A stretch of 45,300 bases of DNA from Thermoplasmata archaeon (GTDB taxonomy: Archaea > Thermoplasmatota > Thermoplasmata > Lutacidiplasmatales > UBA184), in NCBI GenBank assembly GCA_021791335.1, contig JAJYWS010000039.1:1-45300 (forward strand), in the 5' to 3' direction. How positions within the stretch are numbered: the stretch's first letter is position 1; the number at the start of each line of letters is the position of its first letter. Below, piece after piece: positions 31,775 through 39,620 of this stretch. A model generated the notes under the pieces. The model made no database searches. It worked only from the letters and a program-made list of their open reading frames with translations, and was not told the DNA's origin. The position numbers were made by a program, and so were the translations under genes.

Positions 31775-32733
31775 GCGCCCCATCGGCCGGGCCCGCGGCG
31801 ATCACCGAGCGGATCGCGGAAGGCGCCTTCCTGCTGATCGATAAGCCCCGCGGTCCCTCCTCCCACCAGGTGACCGCCTGGGTGCGGGATCTTCTGGGCG
31901 TCGATCGGGCCGGCCACGCCGGGACGCTGGACCCCAATGTCTCGGGTCTCCTATGGATCGGGGTCGGACGGGCCCTGAAACTGATCCCTTTGGTGCTCGA
32001 ATTCTCCAAGCGCTACGTCGGGGTGATGGTCCTCCACGGGGCGGTCCCGGTCAAGGAGATCGAGCTCGTGGCGTCGGAGTTCCAGGCGGCGATTTTCCAG
32101 ACCCCACCGGTACGGTCGGCGGTCAAGCGGGAGCGTCGGATCCGCCGGATCCACCGCCTCTCGGTGCTGGAGATCGACCCGCCGCGGGTCCTCCTCGATG
32201 TGACGGCCGACTCGGGGACCTACCTGCGCACCCTGGCGGTCGACCTCGGCGAGGCGTGGGGGACCGAGGCGCATCTCGAGGAACTCCGGCGGGTCGCCAC
32301 CGGCCCGTTTCGGGAGGCGCAGTCGATCACCGTGACCGACCTGGAGGACGCCCTCGAGCGGGCCCGCCAGGGGGAGCCCGGGCCGGCGCTGGCGGCGCTC
32401 CACCCCCTCTCGGAGGTCTGGCAGGAGTTCCCCAAGATCGTGCTCAAGGAGGCGGCCGCGGCGGCGGTGGCCCACGGGGCCTCGCTCGCCCGCGGCGGCA
32501 TCCTCCACCTCACCACCCCCTTTGGCCGGGGCGACTCGGTCGCGTTGGTCAGCCGCACGGGAGCGATCGTCGCCGTCGGCGAGGCCCGGGTCGGCTCGGA
32601 GGAGCTCGGGACGGTGCGCTCCGGTTGGGTGGTCGAGACCCGGAGGGTGCTCGCCGAGGCGGCCGATTACCCCCCGCTCTGGCGCCCTCCGACCGGCCCG
32701 CCGACGCCCCCATCGACCCCCCACGGCTTATGA
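31771..32733 (+). CDS. cbf5: tRNA/rRNA pseudouridine synthase Cbf5 (TruB family)
   Basis: Catalytic subunit of the archaeal H/ACA RNP (with Nop10, Gar1 and L7Ae) that makes guided pseudouridines in rRNA and can act on tRNA U55. The 320 residues show FLLIDKPRGPSSHQVTAWVR, catalytic Asp54 in GHAGTLDPNVSG, KLIPLVLEFSKRYVGVMVLH, ADSGTYLRTLAVDLGEAWGT, and a C-terminal PUA domain beginning about residue 235 (IVLKEAAAAAVAHGASLARG). The TTG start overlaps the cmk stop (TTGA). The C-terminal Pro-rich tail is short. Confidence 0.95.
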   Translation: MSAPSAGPAAITERIAEGAFLLIDKPRGPSSHQVTAWVRDLLGVDRAGHAGTLDPNVSGLLWIGVGRALKLIPLVLEFSKRYVGVMVLHGAVPVKEIELVASEFQAAIFQTPPVRSAVKRERRIRRIHRLSVLEIDPPRVLLDVTADSGTYLRTLAVDLGEAWGTEAHLEELRRVATGPFREAQSITVTDLEDALERARQGEPGPALAALHPLSEVWQEFPKIVLKEAAAAAVAHGASLARGGILHLTTPFGRGDSVALVSRTGAIVAVGEARVGSEELGTVRSGWVVETRRVLAEAADYPPLWRPPTGPPTPPSTPHGL

Positions 32734-32734
32734 A
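32728..32734 (+). promoter_or_regulatory. TATA-like element of the second MMPL gene
   Basis: TTATGAA centred 27 nt upstream of GTG 32758. It overlaps the cbf5 stop codon, so the MMPL gene probably has its own leaderless transcript. Confidence 0.5.
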
Positions 32735-32757
32735 GGGGGGACGGTGCCGTTGAGACC

Positions 32758-35700
32758 GTGCAGTCGGAGGAGGAGCTCCACCGGGGCCGGGGGCCGCGGA
32801 TGTTCCGGGCGCTCGGGCGTTGGGTCGTCCGGCACCCGTGGTATCCGATCGCCTTCTGGGTCGCCCTGCTGGTGATCACGCTCCCGTTCCTGCCGCTCCT
32901 CGGATCGGTCACCAACAACTCGGCGACGAACCTGCCGTCCAACTCCCCGAGCGGCCAGGCGGCCGCCGAACTGGCCCTCCTGTTCCCGAACACCACGGGC
33001 GCCCCGTCGTCGAGCCTGCTCCTGATCGTCGGATCGAATGTGACCGACGCCTACGCCCAGCGGGCCGTCCTGAACCTGACCGCGGCGATCGGGAGCGATC
33101 CGGCCCTCACCCACGTGACCTCCGTCGCCAGCATCTACTCGAGCTATGCGGACTACCTGGCCGGCCAGGCCGGGGCCACGTGGAAGCTCGCGGCCGACCT
33201 CCGGCAGGCCGTCAACCAGTCGGCCGGGCTCCTCTGGGGTCCGCCGGCGGCCTACTACGCCACCTGGGTGGGGATGGTCGACCGCAACCCCAACGCCTCG
33301 CCGGCCGAGTTCAACTACCCGGCGTACGTCGCCACCCTCGCCCAGTTCAACGGATCGGCGGCGCCCTACGAACGGGCCGTGCTCGGGGCGGTGTACGCGG
33401 GGTACGATGGATCCGGCACCGGTTTCAACGGCACCCTGGACTGTGCGGCGGCGAACGGCACCGCCCTCCAGATCGCCTGCGTGGAGTCGGCCGCCCGGAT
33501 CAACCTGCCGATGCTCATCGCGGCCGAGGTCCCCAACCCGACCGAACAGATCCCCGGTCGGGTGGTCCTGACGACCCTGGGACTGGTCAACTTCACCGAC
33601 CCCGCTGCGATCGCGGCCGCGGTCGGAGCCGCGACCCCGGGGTTCCTGGTCCCGTACCCGATCGGCTGGGTCCACGAGGTCACCACCGAGTTCGGCACGA
33701 CCCCACCGTCCGAGTCGGCCCTGCTCGCCTTCGCGCGGGCCCTGGTGGCCAACACGACCCTGGCCCACGAACCCCTGCCGGTCCCCGCGGCCCTCCAGGA
33801 CTCCTGGGTCAGCCCGGCGGGGACCGCCACGCTGATCGAGGTCGGGTTCGGCGTCTCCGACAGCTTCACCGACGCCTCCGGCGCCTCGCCGGTCTTCCAG
33901 GACGTCGCGACGCTCCAGGGGCTCCTGACGAGCGTGCTGCATCGCTCCGACCCCGCCCACCGGTTCACCGCCTACCAGACCGGCCCCGCGGCGCTCGACC
34001 GGGACGAGAGCACCGTGCTGGCGAGCTCCCTCGCCTTGGTCCTTCCGCTGACGCTCGGCACGCTGCTGATCATCACGATGCTCTACTTCCGCAGCCCGCT
34101 CACCCCCCTGGTCACCTTCGCCGGGATCGGCACCGCGCTCGCCATCGGTCTCGGCGGTCTGGTATTGCTGGCGACCCTCTTCGGCCACGTCGATTCGACG
34201 GCGATCACGCTGGAAACGACCTTCGTCCTGGGGATCGGCACCGACTACTCGGTCTTCATCGTGGCCCGGTACCGGGAGGAGCTCATCGCGGGCCGCAGCC
34301 GGGAGGAGGCGGTCGTCCGGGCGACGACCTGGGCCGGGCAGTCGGTGGCCACGAGCGGAGCGACGGCCATCCTGGCCACCCTGGCCCTCGCCTTCAGCGG
34401 GGTCAGTCTGCTGAGCCAGTGGGGGATGGTGCTCTCGCTCGCGATCCTCATCACGGTCCTCCTCTCCCTCACCCTGGTCCCGGCGGCGCTGAGGCTCCTG
34501 GGGCCCCGGATCTTCTGGCCGACCAGCGGGGCGCGGTTCGAGCGGCATGCGGCGGTGGTCCGCGACCGCATCCAGGGCGAGCGGACCTACTTCTTCCGCG
34601 CCGGCCGGCTGAGCCAGCGGCGGCCGCGGTCCGTCGTGGCGCTGGTCCTGCTGGTCTCGATCCCGCTCGGACTGGTCGCCCTCTCGGTACCGATCTCCTA
34701 CGACTTCTACCAACAGCTGCCCAGCGGGAGCTCGGCGACCGACGGACTCAGCGAACTCGGCCAGCAGTTCGGTCCCGGCTTTGCCTTCCCGTCGACCGCA
34801 TTGCTCACGTTCCAGAGCCCGCTCGTCTCGGGCACCACGGTCAATGCGACCGAGTTCTCCGATCTCGCCAACCTGACCCAACGGGTGGGTGAGGTGCCCG
34901 GGGTCGCCCGGATCCAGTCGCTGGTCGGGCCGGGCGGGGCGCCGCTCTCCGACTGGCTCGAGTTCGGTCAGCTGCCCCCGGCCGTCCAGCTCAGCCTCCA
35001 CCAGCTGGTCGGCACCTACGTCGGGACGGACGGACGGACGGCGCTCATCGCCATTCAGACCAACGCGAGCGGCCTCTCCGTATCGGCCATCCAGACGATC
35101 AACTCGGTCACCCAGACGGTCCGATCGTACGCCCAGGACCACGCGGGGCTCGAGCGGGCGGCGTACGCGGGCGGTGCCCCGGCGACCCGGGACCTGGCCC
35201 AACAGACCTCCGAGGCCACCCTCCGGCTGGTGGTGGCCGTCAGCATCGGTCTCTTCGTCGTGCTCGCGGTGGTGCTGCGCAGCTGGATCCTTCCGCTCAT
35301 GGCGGTCGGGACGATCGGTCTTTCGATCCTCTGGTCGTGGGCGCTGACCGACCTCACCCTGCGTCAGGGCTTCGGGCTGCCGCTCTTCTTCTTCGTGCCG
35401 ACCGTCCTCTTCATCCTGATCCTCGGGCTCGGGATCGACTACAACATCTTCCTCCTCACCCGGGTCCGCGAGGAGCGGATGCGGGGCCAGAGTTCCGGAC
35501 AGGCCGCGGTGACGGCGGTCGGCCGGACCGGCGGGATCATCACGGCGGCCGCGATCATCCTGGCGAGCGCCTTCGCCATCCTGTCGGTCGGGAACTTCAC
35601 GATCCTGAGGGCGATCGGGTTCTCGGTCGCCGTGGCCGTTGTCCTCGACGCGATGGTGGTCCGGACCTACCTGGTGCCGGCGGCCCTCCACCTCCTCGGC

Positions 35701-35781
35701 GATCGGGTCTGGGGGTTCTTCGGACGGGGCGCCCCGGCCACGGCGAGCCCCCCGTCCCCGCCGACGCCGCCCTCGGAGTGA
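32758..35781 (+). CDS. MMPL/RND-superfamily membrane transporter (larger paralogue)
   Basis: A 1007-residue membrane protein with the RND repeat. Span 1 is at about residues 27-48; the first ectodomain runs to about 420 and carries about eleven N-X-S/T sequons (NTT, NVT, NLT, NQS, NAS, NGS, NGT and others) and two cysteines. The first multi-span block starts near 422 (LASSLALVLPLTLGTLLIIT) with the signature GIGTDYSVFIVARYREE near 494. The second half starts with a span near 624 and ends with a block containing GLGIDYNIFLLTRVREE near 891. TDY and IDY hold the proton-relay acidic residues. The GTG start is set by the TATA element 27 nt upstream. Substrate unknown; lipid or drug export are the usual family roles. 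Confidence 0.92.
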   Translation: MQSEEELHRGRGPRMFRALGRWVVRHPWYPIAFWVALLVITLPFLPLLGSVTNNSATNLPSNSPSGQAAAELALLFPNTTGAPSSSLLLIVGSNVTDAYAQRAVLNLTAAIGSDPALTHVTSVASIYSSYADYLAGQAGATWKLAADLRQAVNQSAGLLWGPPAAYYATWVGMVDRNPNASPAEFNYPAYVATLAQFNGSAAPYERAVLGAVYAGYDGSGTGFNGTLDCAAANGTALQIACVESAARINLPMLIAAEVPNPTEQIPGRVVLTTLGLVNFTDPAAIAAAVGAATPGFLVPYPIGWVHEVTTEFGTTPPSESALLAFARALVANTTLAHEPLPVPAALQDSWVSPAGTATLIEVGFGVSDSFTDASGASPVFQDVATLQGLLTSVLHRSDPAHRFTAYQTGPAALDRDESTVLASSLALVLPLTLGTLLIITMLYFRSPLTPLVTFAGIGTALAIGLGGLVLLATLFGHVDSTAITLETTFVLGIGTDYSVFIVARYREELIAGRSREEAVVRATTWAGQSVATSGATAILATLALAFSGVSLLSQWGMVLSLAILITVLLSLTLVPAALRLLGPRIFWPTSGARFERHAAVVRDRIQGERTYFFRAGRLSQRRPRSVVALVLLVSIPLGLVALSVPISYDFYQQLPSGSSATDGLSELGQQFGPGFAFPSTALLTFQSPLVSGTTVNATEFSDLANLTQRVGEVPGVARIQSLVGPGGAPLSDWLEFGQLPPAVQLSLHQLVGTYVGTDGRTALIAIQTNASGLSVSAIQTINSVTQTVRSYAQDHAGLERAAYAGGAPATRDLAQQTSEATLRLVVAVSIGLFVVLAVVLRSWILPLMAVGTIGLSILWSWALTDLTLRQGFGLPLFFFVPTVLFILILGLGIDYNIFLLTRVREERMRGQSSGQAAVTAVGRTGGIITAAAIILASAFAILSVGNFTILRAIGFSVAVAVVLDAMVVRTYLVPAALHLLGDRVWGFFGRGAPATASPPSPPTPPSE

Positions 35782-35805
35782 GGCCGCGGCGGATCCGGGC
35801 CCGGT

Positions 35806-36246
35806 CTACGACTCCAGGAACCGCCGGCGCGCGGCGGCGAGATGGACGTCGGCCTTGGGGTTGTCGATGACCTCCAAGACCTGGTGATCCGGGGAGAGGA
35901 GGAACGAGACCCGGCGCGCGTAGCCCTGCGGAGCCAGGACCCCGTAGGCCTTGGCCACCGACTTCTCCGGATCGGCCACGAGGCGGAACGGAAGCCCGTA
36001 CTTTTCCGCAAAGGCCTTCTGGGCGGGGCAGTCGTCGACGCTGACCCCGACGACCTCGACCTTACGGGTGCGGTACTGGGCGTGCGCGTCCCGGAACCCC
36101 TTCGACTCCAGGGTGCACCCCGGGGTGTCCGCCTTCGGGTAGAAGTAGAGCACCACGGAACTCCCCTTCAACGACGAGAGCCGGAACGGGGAGCCGTCGG
36201 CCAGCTTCGCTTCAAAATCGGGCGCCTGGGCCCCTACGTCGACCAT
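35806..36246 (-). CDS. bcp: Peroxiredoxin, Bcp/PrxQ type
   Basis: A 146-residue thiol peroxidase that reduces H2O2 and organic hydroperoxides. Thioredoxin fold with VGAQAPDFEAKLADGSPFRL, VVLYFYPKADTPGCTLESKG (peroxidatic Cys44) and a C-terminal RVSFLLSPDHQVLEVID. The position five residues on, where many Bcp proteins have the resolving Cys, is Lys49; Cys73 (SVDDCPAQ) is the only other cysteine and may resolve, as in other PrxQ subtypes. A leaderless start is supported by a TATA element on the minus strand at about 36270-36276. It is convergent with the MMPL gene, 25 bp apart. Confidence 0.93.
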   Translation of the reverse strand: MVDVGAQAPDFEAKLADGSPFRLSSLKGSSVVLYFYPKADTPGCTLESKGFRDAHAQYRTRKVEVVGVSVDDCPAQKAFAEKYGLPFRLVADPEKSVAKAYGVLAPQGYARRVSFLLSPDHQVLEVIDNPKADVHLAAARRRFLES

Positions 36247-36301
36247 GCGACATCGATCCGTCGCGGGGTCTTATGCTTCGCGGCCGGGATCGGCCCCTCG
36301 G

Positions 36302-36535
36302 CTAGCGTCCGACGGCCACCAGGGTCTCGGTGGCGAGCACGCCCGGGATTCTCCGGACCCGCTGGAGTACGATGTCGAGCGCGGTGGGAATCCGTTCGGC
36401 CTCCAGCTTGACGATCACATCGTAGGGCCCGGTGACCGCCTGGACATCGGCGACCTCCCGGATCTCCCGGAGTCGGTGGACGACCTCCTCCAACCGGCCC
36501 ACGTCCACGCGGGCCAGGAGATAGATGAGTTCCAT
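36302..36535 (-). CDS. Stand-alone Lrp/AsnC effector-binding (RAM) domain protein
   Basis: A 77-residue protein consisting only of the alpha/beta ligand-binding domain of Lrp/AsnC regulators: LIYLLARVDVGRLEEVVHRL, REVADVQAVTGPYDVIVKLE, and IPGVLATETLVAVGR. There is no helix-turn-helix. Such proteins bind amino acids and form dimers or octamers; some modulate full-length Lrp proteins. TATTAA at 36563-36568 lies about 30 nt upstream, supporting a (nearly) leaderless start. Its partner regulator is not in the window. Confidence 0.88.
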   Translation of the reverse strand: MELIYLLARVDVGRLEEVVHRLREIREVADVQAVTGPYDVIVKLEAERIPTALDIVLQRVRRIPGVLATETLVAVGR

Positions 36536-36900
36536 GGATGCCCACTGGGGTGGTCACCGGGCTATTAACCATTCCGCCCGAGGTGACCGGGAGTCCAGAC
36601 TCACGCAGCCCGGTGGGACGGCGCCCGACCCCGAGCGTGGCCCGGAGCCCATCCTGACCTGGGAGGGCGGCCGGGGGGAATCTGAAGAAGAAGGCCCACC
36701 CGATCCTCGGCCCGGTTCCCGACTCCGCCCCACATCAATATCCAGTACGTCGGTGGGGCCTGCCCCAGGCGCCCAACGACCGCTCAATGGTTCCCAGCCT
36801 TCAATCCCTTCCGCAACCCCCCCGGCTTATGGATGTCGGGAGCGGATCATTCCCGTCCGCACGTCGGCCGGTCCGCAGACGGCCCCATGACGGCCGTCGA

Positions 36901-36956
36901 CGGCTCCGTCCCGGACCCGGGAAGGGTCCGGGCCCCCGGCGAACCCGACGGAGCCG
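36901..36956. repeat. Long perfect inverted repeat (nested 10-bp and 8-bp stems)
   Basis: The outer stem 36901-36910/36947-36956 and inner stem 36911-36918/36924-36931 are both perfect and abut on the 5' side; the inner loop is GGGAA and the 3' side has a 15-nt bulge. Confidence 0.6.
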
Positions 36957-37114
36957 CCGGCCGATCCGGCCTGCACCCCCTCCCTCCGGCCGTCGCTCCC
37001 GGCCGAGCCCACGGCCGCCCCACGTGCCCCCAAGCGCCGCCGAATGCACGGTCCCTCCGGTCGGGAGGGGGTCCTTGAGACCCCCAGTTACTCCCGCACC
37101 ACTGCCGGCCAAAC

Positions 37115-37121
37115 CTTATGG
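37115..37121 (+). promoter_or_regulatory. cysS: TATA-like element of cysS
   Basis: CTTATGG centred about 29 nt upstream of the cysS ATG, giving a leaderless or almost leaderless transcript; GGCGGAGGC lies just before the ATG. Confidence 0.5.
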
Positions 37122-37146
37122 GTCATCCGGAAAGAACGGCGGAGGC

Positions 37147-38412
37147 ATGGCGCTCCGGCTCCGGGACACCCGCACGGGCACGGTCCGCTCAGTGACCCCG
37201 GGTCGGCCGGGGCCCCTGGCCCTGTATGTCTGCGGGCCCACGGTGTACGACGCCGCCCATGTGGGCCACGGGCGCACCTACCTCTACTTCGACCTGCTCC
37301 GCCGGACCCTCGAGGAGGGGGGGACCCCGGTCCGGCACATCATGAACATCACCGACTTTGAAGACAAGGTCGACGTCCGGGCGGCTGAGCTGGGGCTCAC
37401 CTGGAAGCAGCTGGCCCGACAGGAGGAGCGCCGGTTCTTCTCGGACCTGAACCACTTCGGGGCCCGAATGCCCCACGTCACGCCGAGAGCCAGCGACTTT
37501 GTGTCCCGGATGGTCGAGGTGGCCCGCCGGCTCGATCGGACCGGGCGGGTCCACCGCCAAGGCGACTCCTGGTTCTACACCCCGCCGATCGGTTCCCGCT
37601 GGAAGAACTTCATCATCGCGGGCGACCTGGAGCAGCACGCGGTGGCGGAGCCCGGCCACCCCCTGACCGAGACGGACGGACGGACGTTCATGGTCTGGAA
37701 GCTCCAGAAGCCTCCGCTGCCGTCCTGGCCGAGCCCCTGGGGTCCGGGAACCCCCGGCTGGCAGCTCGAGTGTTACGCCATGGCCAGCCGATACCTCGGG
37801 ATGCCCGTCGATCTCCACGGGGGCGGTCAGGATCTCATCTACCCGCACCATTTTGCCGGCAACGAGATCGCCTTCGCCCTGGACCGGTCGCCCTTCTCCC
37901 GGGTCTTCTTCCACGCGGCCTTCGTCCTCCGGGAAGGCCGGAAGATGTCGAAGTCCCTGCGGAACCTGGTGCCCTTGGCCCAGCCGCTCCGTGAGGTGGG
38001 AGCGGGCGCCCTTCGGTGGTACCTCGCGGGGCCGGCGCCGACCGAGAAGCTCGAATGGGATCCCCGACGCCTGCGGCGGGCCGCCGAGACCTTCGCGCTG
38101 GTCCAGGGGACCCTCGCGGCGCTCGGGGCTCCGGTCGCCGAAGGCTCCGTCGGCGGCGCGGACCTCCACCGGCTGGCGGATGGGGTCCAGCGGGACCTCG
38201 AGCGCGGGTTTAGGCCCGACCTGGCCCAGCAACGGATTCTCCGGTTCACCGACGCGGTCCGACATCGGGCGGCTCCGGGCCTGCAACGCGGCGACCGCCG
38301 GGCGGCCCGGAGCGCCCTCGCCCGGATCGAGCGGCTGATCGGACTGGATTTCGGCGCGTCGGAACGGCGGCGCGGTGGGCTCAGAGCCCCGTCCGATCGA
38401 CCGCGGTCGTGA
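37147..38412 (+). CDS. cysS: Cysteinyl-tRNA synthetase
   Basis: Class I synthetase that charges tRNA-Cys. At 421 residues it is slightly shorter than the usual 450-480. Motifs: YVCGPTVYDAAHVGHGRTYL with zinc ligand Cys29 and the HIGH-type sequence HVGH (38-41), NITDFEDKV, GWQLECYAMASRYLG, the zinc-ligand segment DLHGGGQDLIYPHHFAGNEI, and KMSKS at 266-270 within EGRKMSKSLRN. The C-terminal helical domain is reduced. The ATG at 37147 is taken from the conserved N-terminus and the TATA element upstream. Its last 32 bp overlap the convergent thiolase gene. Confidence 0.94.
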   Translation: MALRLRDTRTGTVRSVTPGRPGPLALYVCGPTVYDAAHVGHGRTYLYFDLLRRTLEEGGTPVRHIMNITDFEDKVDVRAAELGLTWKQLARQEERRFFSDLNHFGARMPHVTPRASDFVSRMVEVARRLDRTGRVHRQGDSWFYTPPIGSRWKNFIIAGDLEQHAVAEPGHPLTETDGRTFMVWKLQKPPLPSWPSPWGPGTPGWQLECYAMASRYLGMPVDLHGGGQDLIYPHHFAGNEIAFALDRSPFSRVFFHAAFVLREGRKMSKSLRNLVPLAQPLREVGAGALRWYLAGPAPTEKLEWDPRRLRRAAETFALVQGTLAALGAPVAEGSVGGADLHRLADGVQRDLERGFRPDLAQQRILRFTDAVRHRAAPGLQRGDRRAARSALARIERLIGLDFGASERRRGGLRAPSDRPRS

Positions 38413-39592
38413 GCCCGTTGCCGCCCCCCATGCAGAGCGTCGCGAGACCGTAGCGCCCGTGGGCATGGATGAGTTCGTGAATCAAGCTCACGACGATCCG
38501 GGCGCCGCTGGCGCCGATGGGGTGGCCCAGCGCCACCGCCCCCCCGTGGACGTTGAACCGGTCGTCCGGTAGGTCAAACGTCCGTTGGACGGCCAAGGAG
38601 GCCGAACTGAACGCCTCGTTGTGTTCGACCCGATCGAAACGGTCGATCGTCCATCCGAACCTCGAAAGATGCTTGCGGATGGTCGGGATCGGCGCCTCCA
38701 TGACCTCCGACGGGTGGACCCCCGACTCCGCCCATGAGTGGATCCACGCCAGCGGGCGGGCTCCGCGGCGCTCGACCTCCGATTCGCTGGCCAACACGAG
38801 CGCGGCCGCGCCATCGGAGAGCTGGGAGGAGTTGCCGGCCGTCAGGAGACCGTCGGGCCGGAAGACCGGCCGGAGCCCCCCGAGCCGCTCCAGGCTGGTC
38901 GTGGGCCGGGGACCTTCGTCGTGATCCAAGGCGGGGCTGCCCGGGGCGATCCCCGCGGGGACCGGCACGATCTCGGAGGCAAAGCTGCCGTCCCGATGGG
39001 CCGCGACGGCCCGCTCGTTGCTCCGCAGCGCAAACCGGTCCAGGTCGGTCCGGGTCAGGTGGAATTTCTGGGCGATCCGCTCACCCGTGAGCCCCATGAG
39101 CTCGTGCTCGCCGTAGGCGTCCCGGAGAGCGTCATGCTGAACGGCATCCTCGAGGCTCTGGGGGCCATAGCCGAGGCCGCGACGGGCCTCCGGCATGAGG
39201 AGATAGGGGGCTCCCGACATGCTCTCCATGCCGCCCACGACCGCGATGGAACACTCCCCGGACCGGACGGCCAGGCTCCCCCAGTGGAGGGCCTTCATCC
39301 CGGACCCGCAGACCATGTTGACCGTGGCCGCTCCGACCGCATCGGGAATGCTGGCCCCGCGGAGCACCTGCCGGGCCGGATTCTGTCCGGCCCCGGCCTG
39401 GATGCCCTGTCCGAAGAGCACCGACTCCACTTCCTCCGGTCGGACGGCGGCCCGGTCGAGCGCTTCCCGGACCACCAAGGTCCCCAGGGTGGTTGCGGGC
39501 AGCAACTTGAGCGCCCCACCGAACTTCCCGATCGGCGTCCGGACGGCGGAAAGGACAGCGACCCGCGGGTGCGGCTCGGGCGACTGGACCAT
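38381..39592 (-). CDS. Acetyl-CoA C-acetyltransferase (bacterial-type thiolase)
   Basis: A 403-residue thiolase of the AtoB/PhaA/FadA type, which joins two acetyl-CoA to acetoacetyl-CoA or cleaves 3-ketoacyl-CoA. All catalytic motifs are present: NMVCGSGMKAL with the nucleophile Cys, VEHNEAFSSASL, GGAVALGHPIGASG with the GHP His, and CMGGGNG with the second Cys. It lies 28 bp downstream of PCNA on the same strand, with GGGGAGGGG before the ATG. This is a different subfamily from the archaeal thiolase homologue at 9133-10305, which lacks these residues, so it is the better candidate in this window to supply acetoacetyl-CoA; a role in fatty acid breakdown is also possible. Confidence 0.93.
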   Translation of the reverse strand: MVQSPEPHPRVAVLSAVRTPIGKFGGALKLLPATTLGTLVVREALDRAAVRPEEVESVLFGQGIQAGAGQNPARQVLRGASIPDAVGAATVNMVCGSGMKALHWGSLAVRSGECSIAVVGGMESMSGAPYLLMPEARRGLGYGPQSLEDAVQHDALRDAYGEHELMGLTGERIAQKFHLTRTDLDRFALRSNERAVAAHRDGSFASEIVPVPAGIAPGSPALDHDEGPRPTTSLERLGGLRPVFRPDGLLTAGNSSQLSDGAAALVLASESEVERRGARPLAWIHSWAESGVHPSEVMEAPIPTIRKHLSRFGWTIDRFDRVEHNEAFSSASLAVQRTFDLPDDRFNVHGGAVALGHPIGASGARIVVSLIHELIHAHGRYGLATLCMGGGNGLTTAVDRTGL

Positions 39593-39620
39593 CGGCCCCT
39601 CCCCGACCGGCCGATCCCCT

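Larger units (their letters stand above)
36536..37146. other. Gene-free, hairpin-rich GC-rich interval upstream of cysS
   Basis: No open frame here looks like a protein. The left end holds the promoter of the Lrp-like gene and the right end that of cysS. In between, a TATA-like GCTTATGG (36825-36832) precedes a strongly folding stretch. CGGCTCCGTC (36901-36910) pairs perfectly with GACGGAGCCG (36947-36956) and encloses CCGGACCC/GGGTCCGG (36911-36918/36924-36931). A further hairpin at 37067-37085 (GGGGGTC/GACCCCC) could compete with CCCTCC/GGGAGG (37053-37058/37063-37068). I found no tRNA, RNase P or SRP RNA signature. It could be an RNA gene or the regulatory region of cysS. Confidence 0.4.

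Noticed and set aside
32728-35691. 987-codon minus-strand frame
   Set aside because: Antisense shadow of the second MMPL gene; length alone is not evidence at this GC content.
36801-37112. Open frames on both strands in the gap before cysS
   Set aside because: Low-complexity Arg/Gly/Pro translations without helices, motifs or ribosome binding sites; the stretch looks structured at RNA level instead.
36536-37146. RNase P RNA or SRP RNA in the gap before cysS
   Set aside because: I looked on both strands for the conserved RNase P GAGGAAAGUC-type core and the SRP helix 8 GGAAGGNAGCA-type core and found neither.
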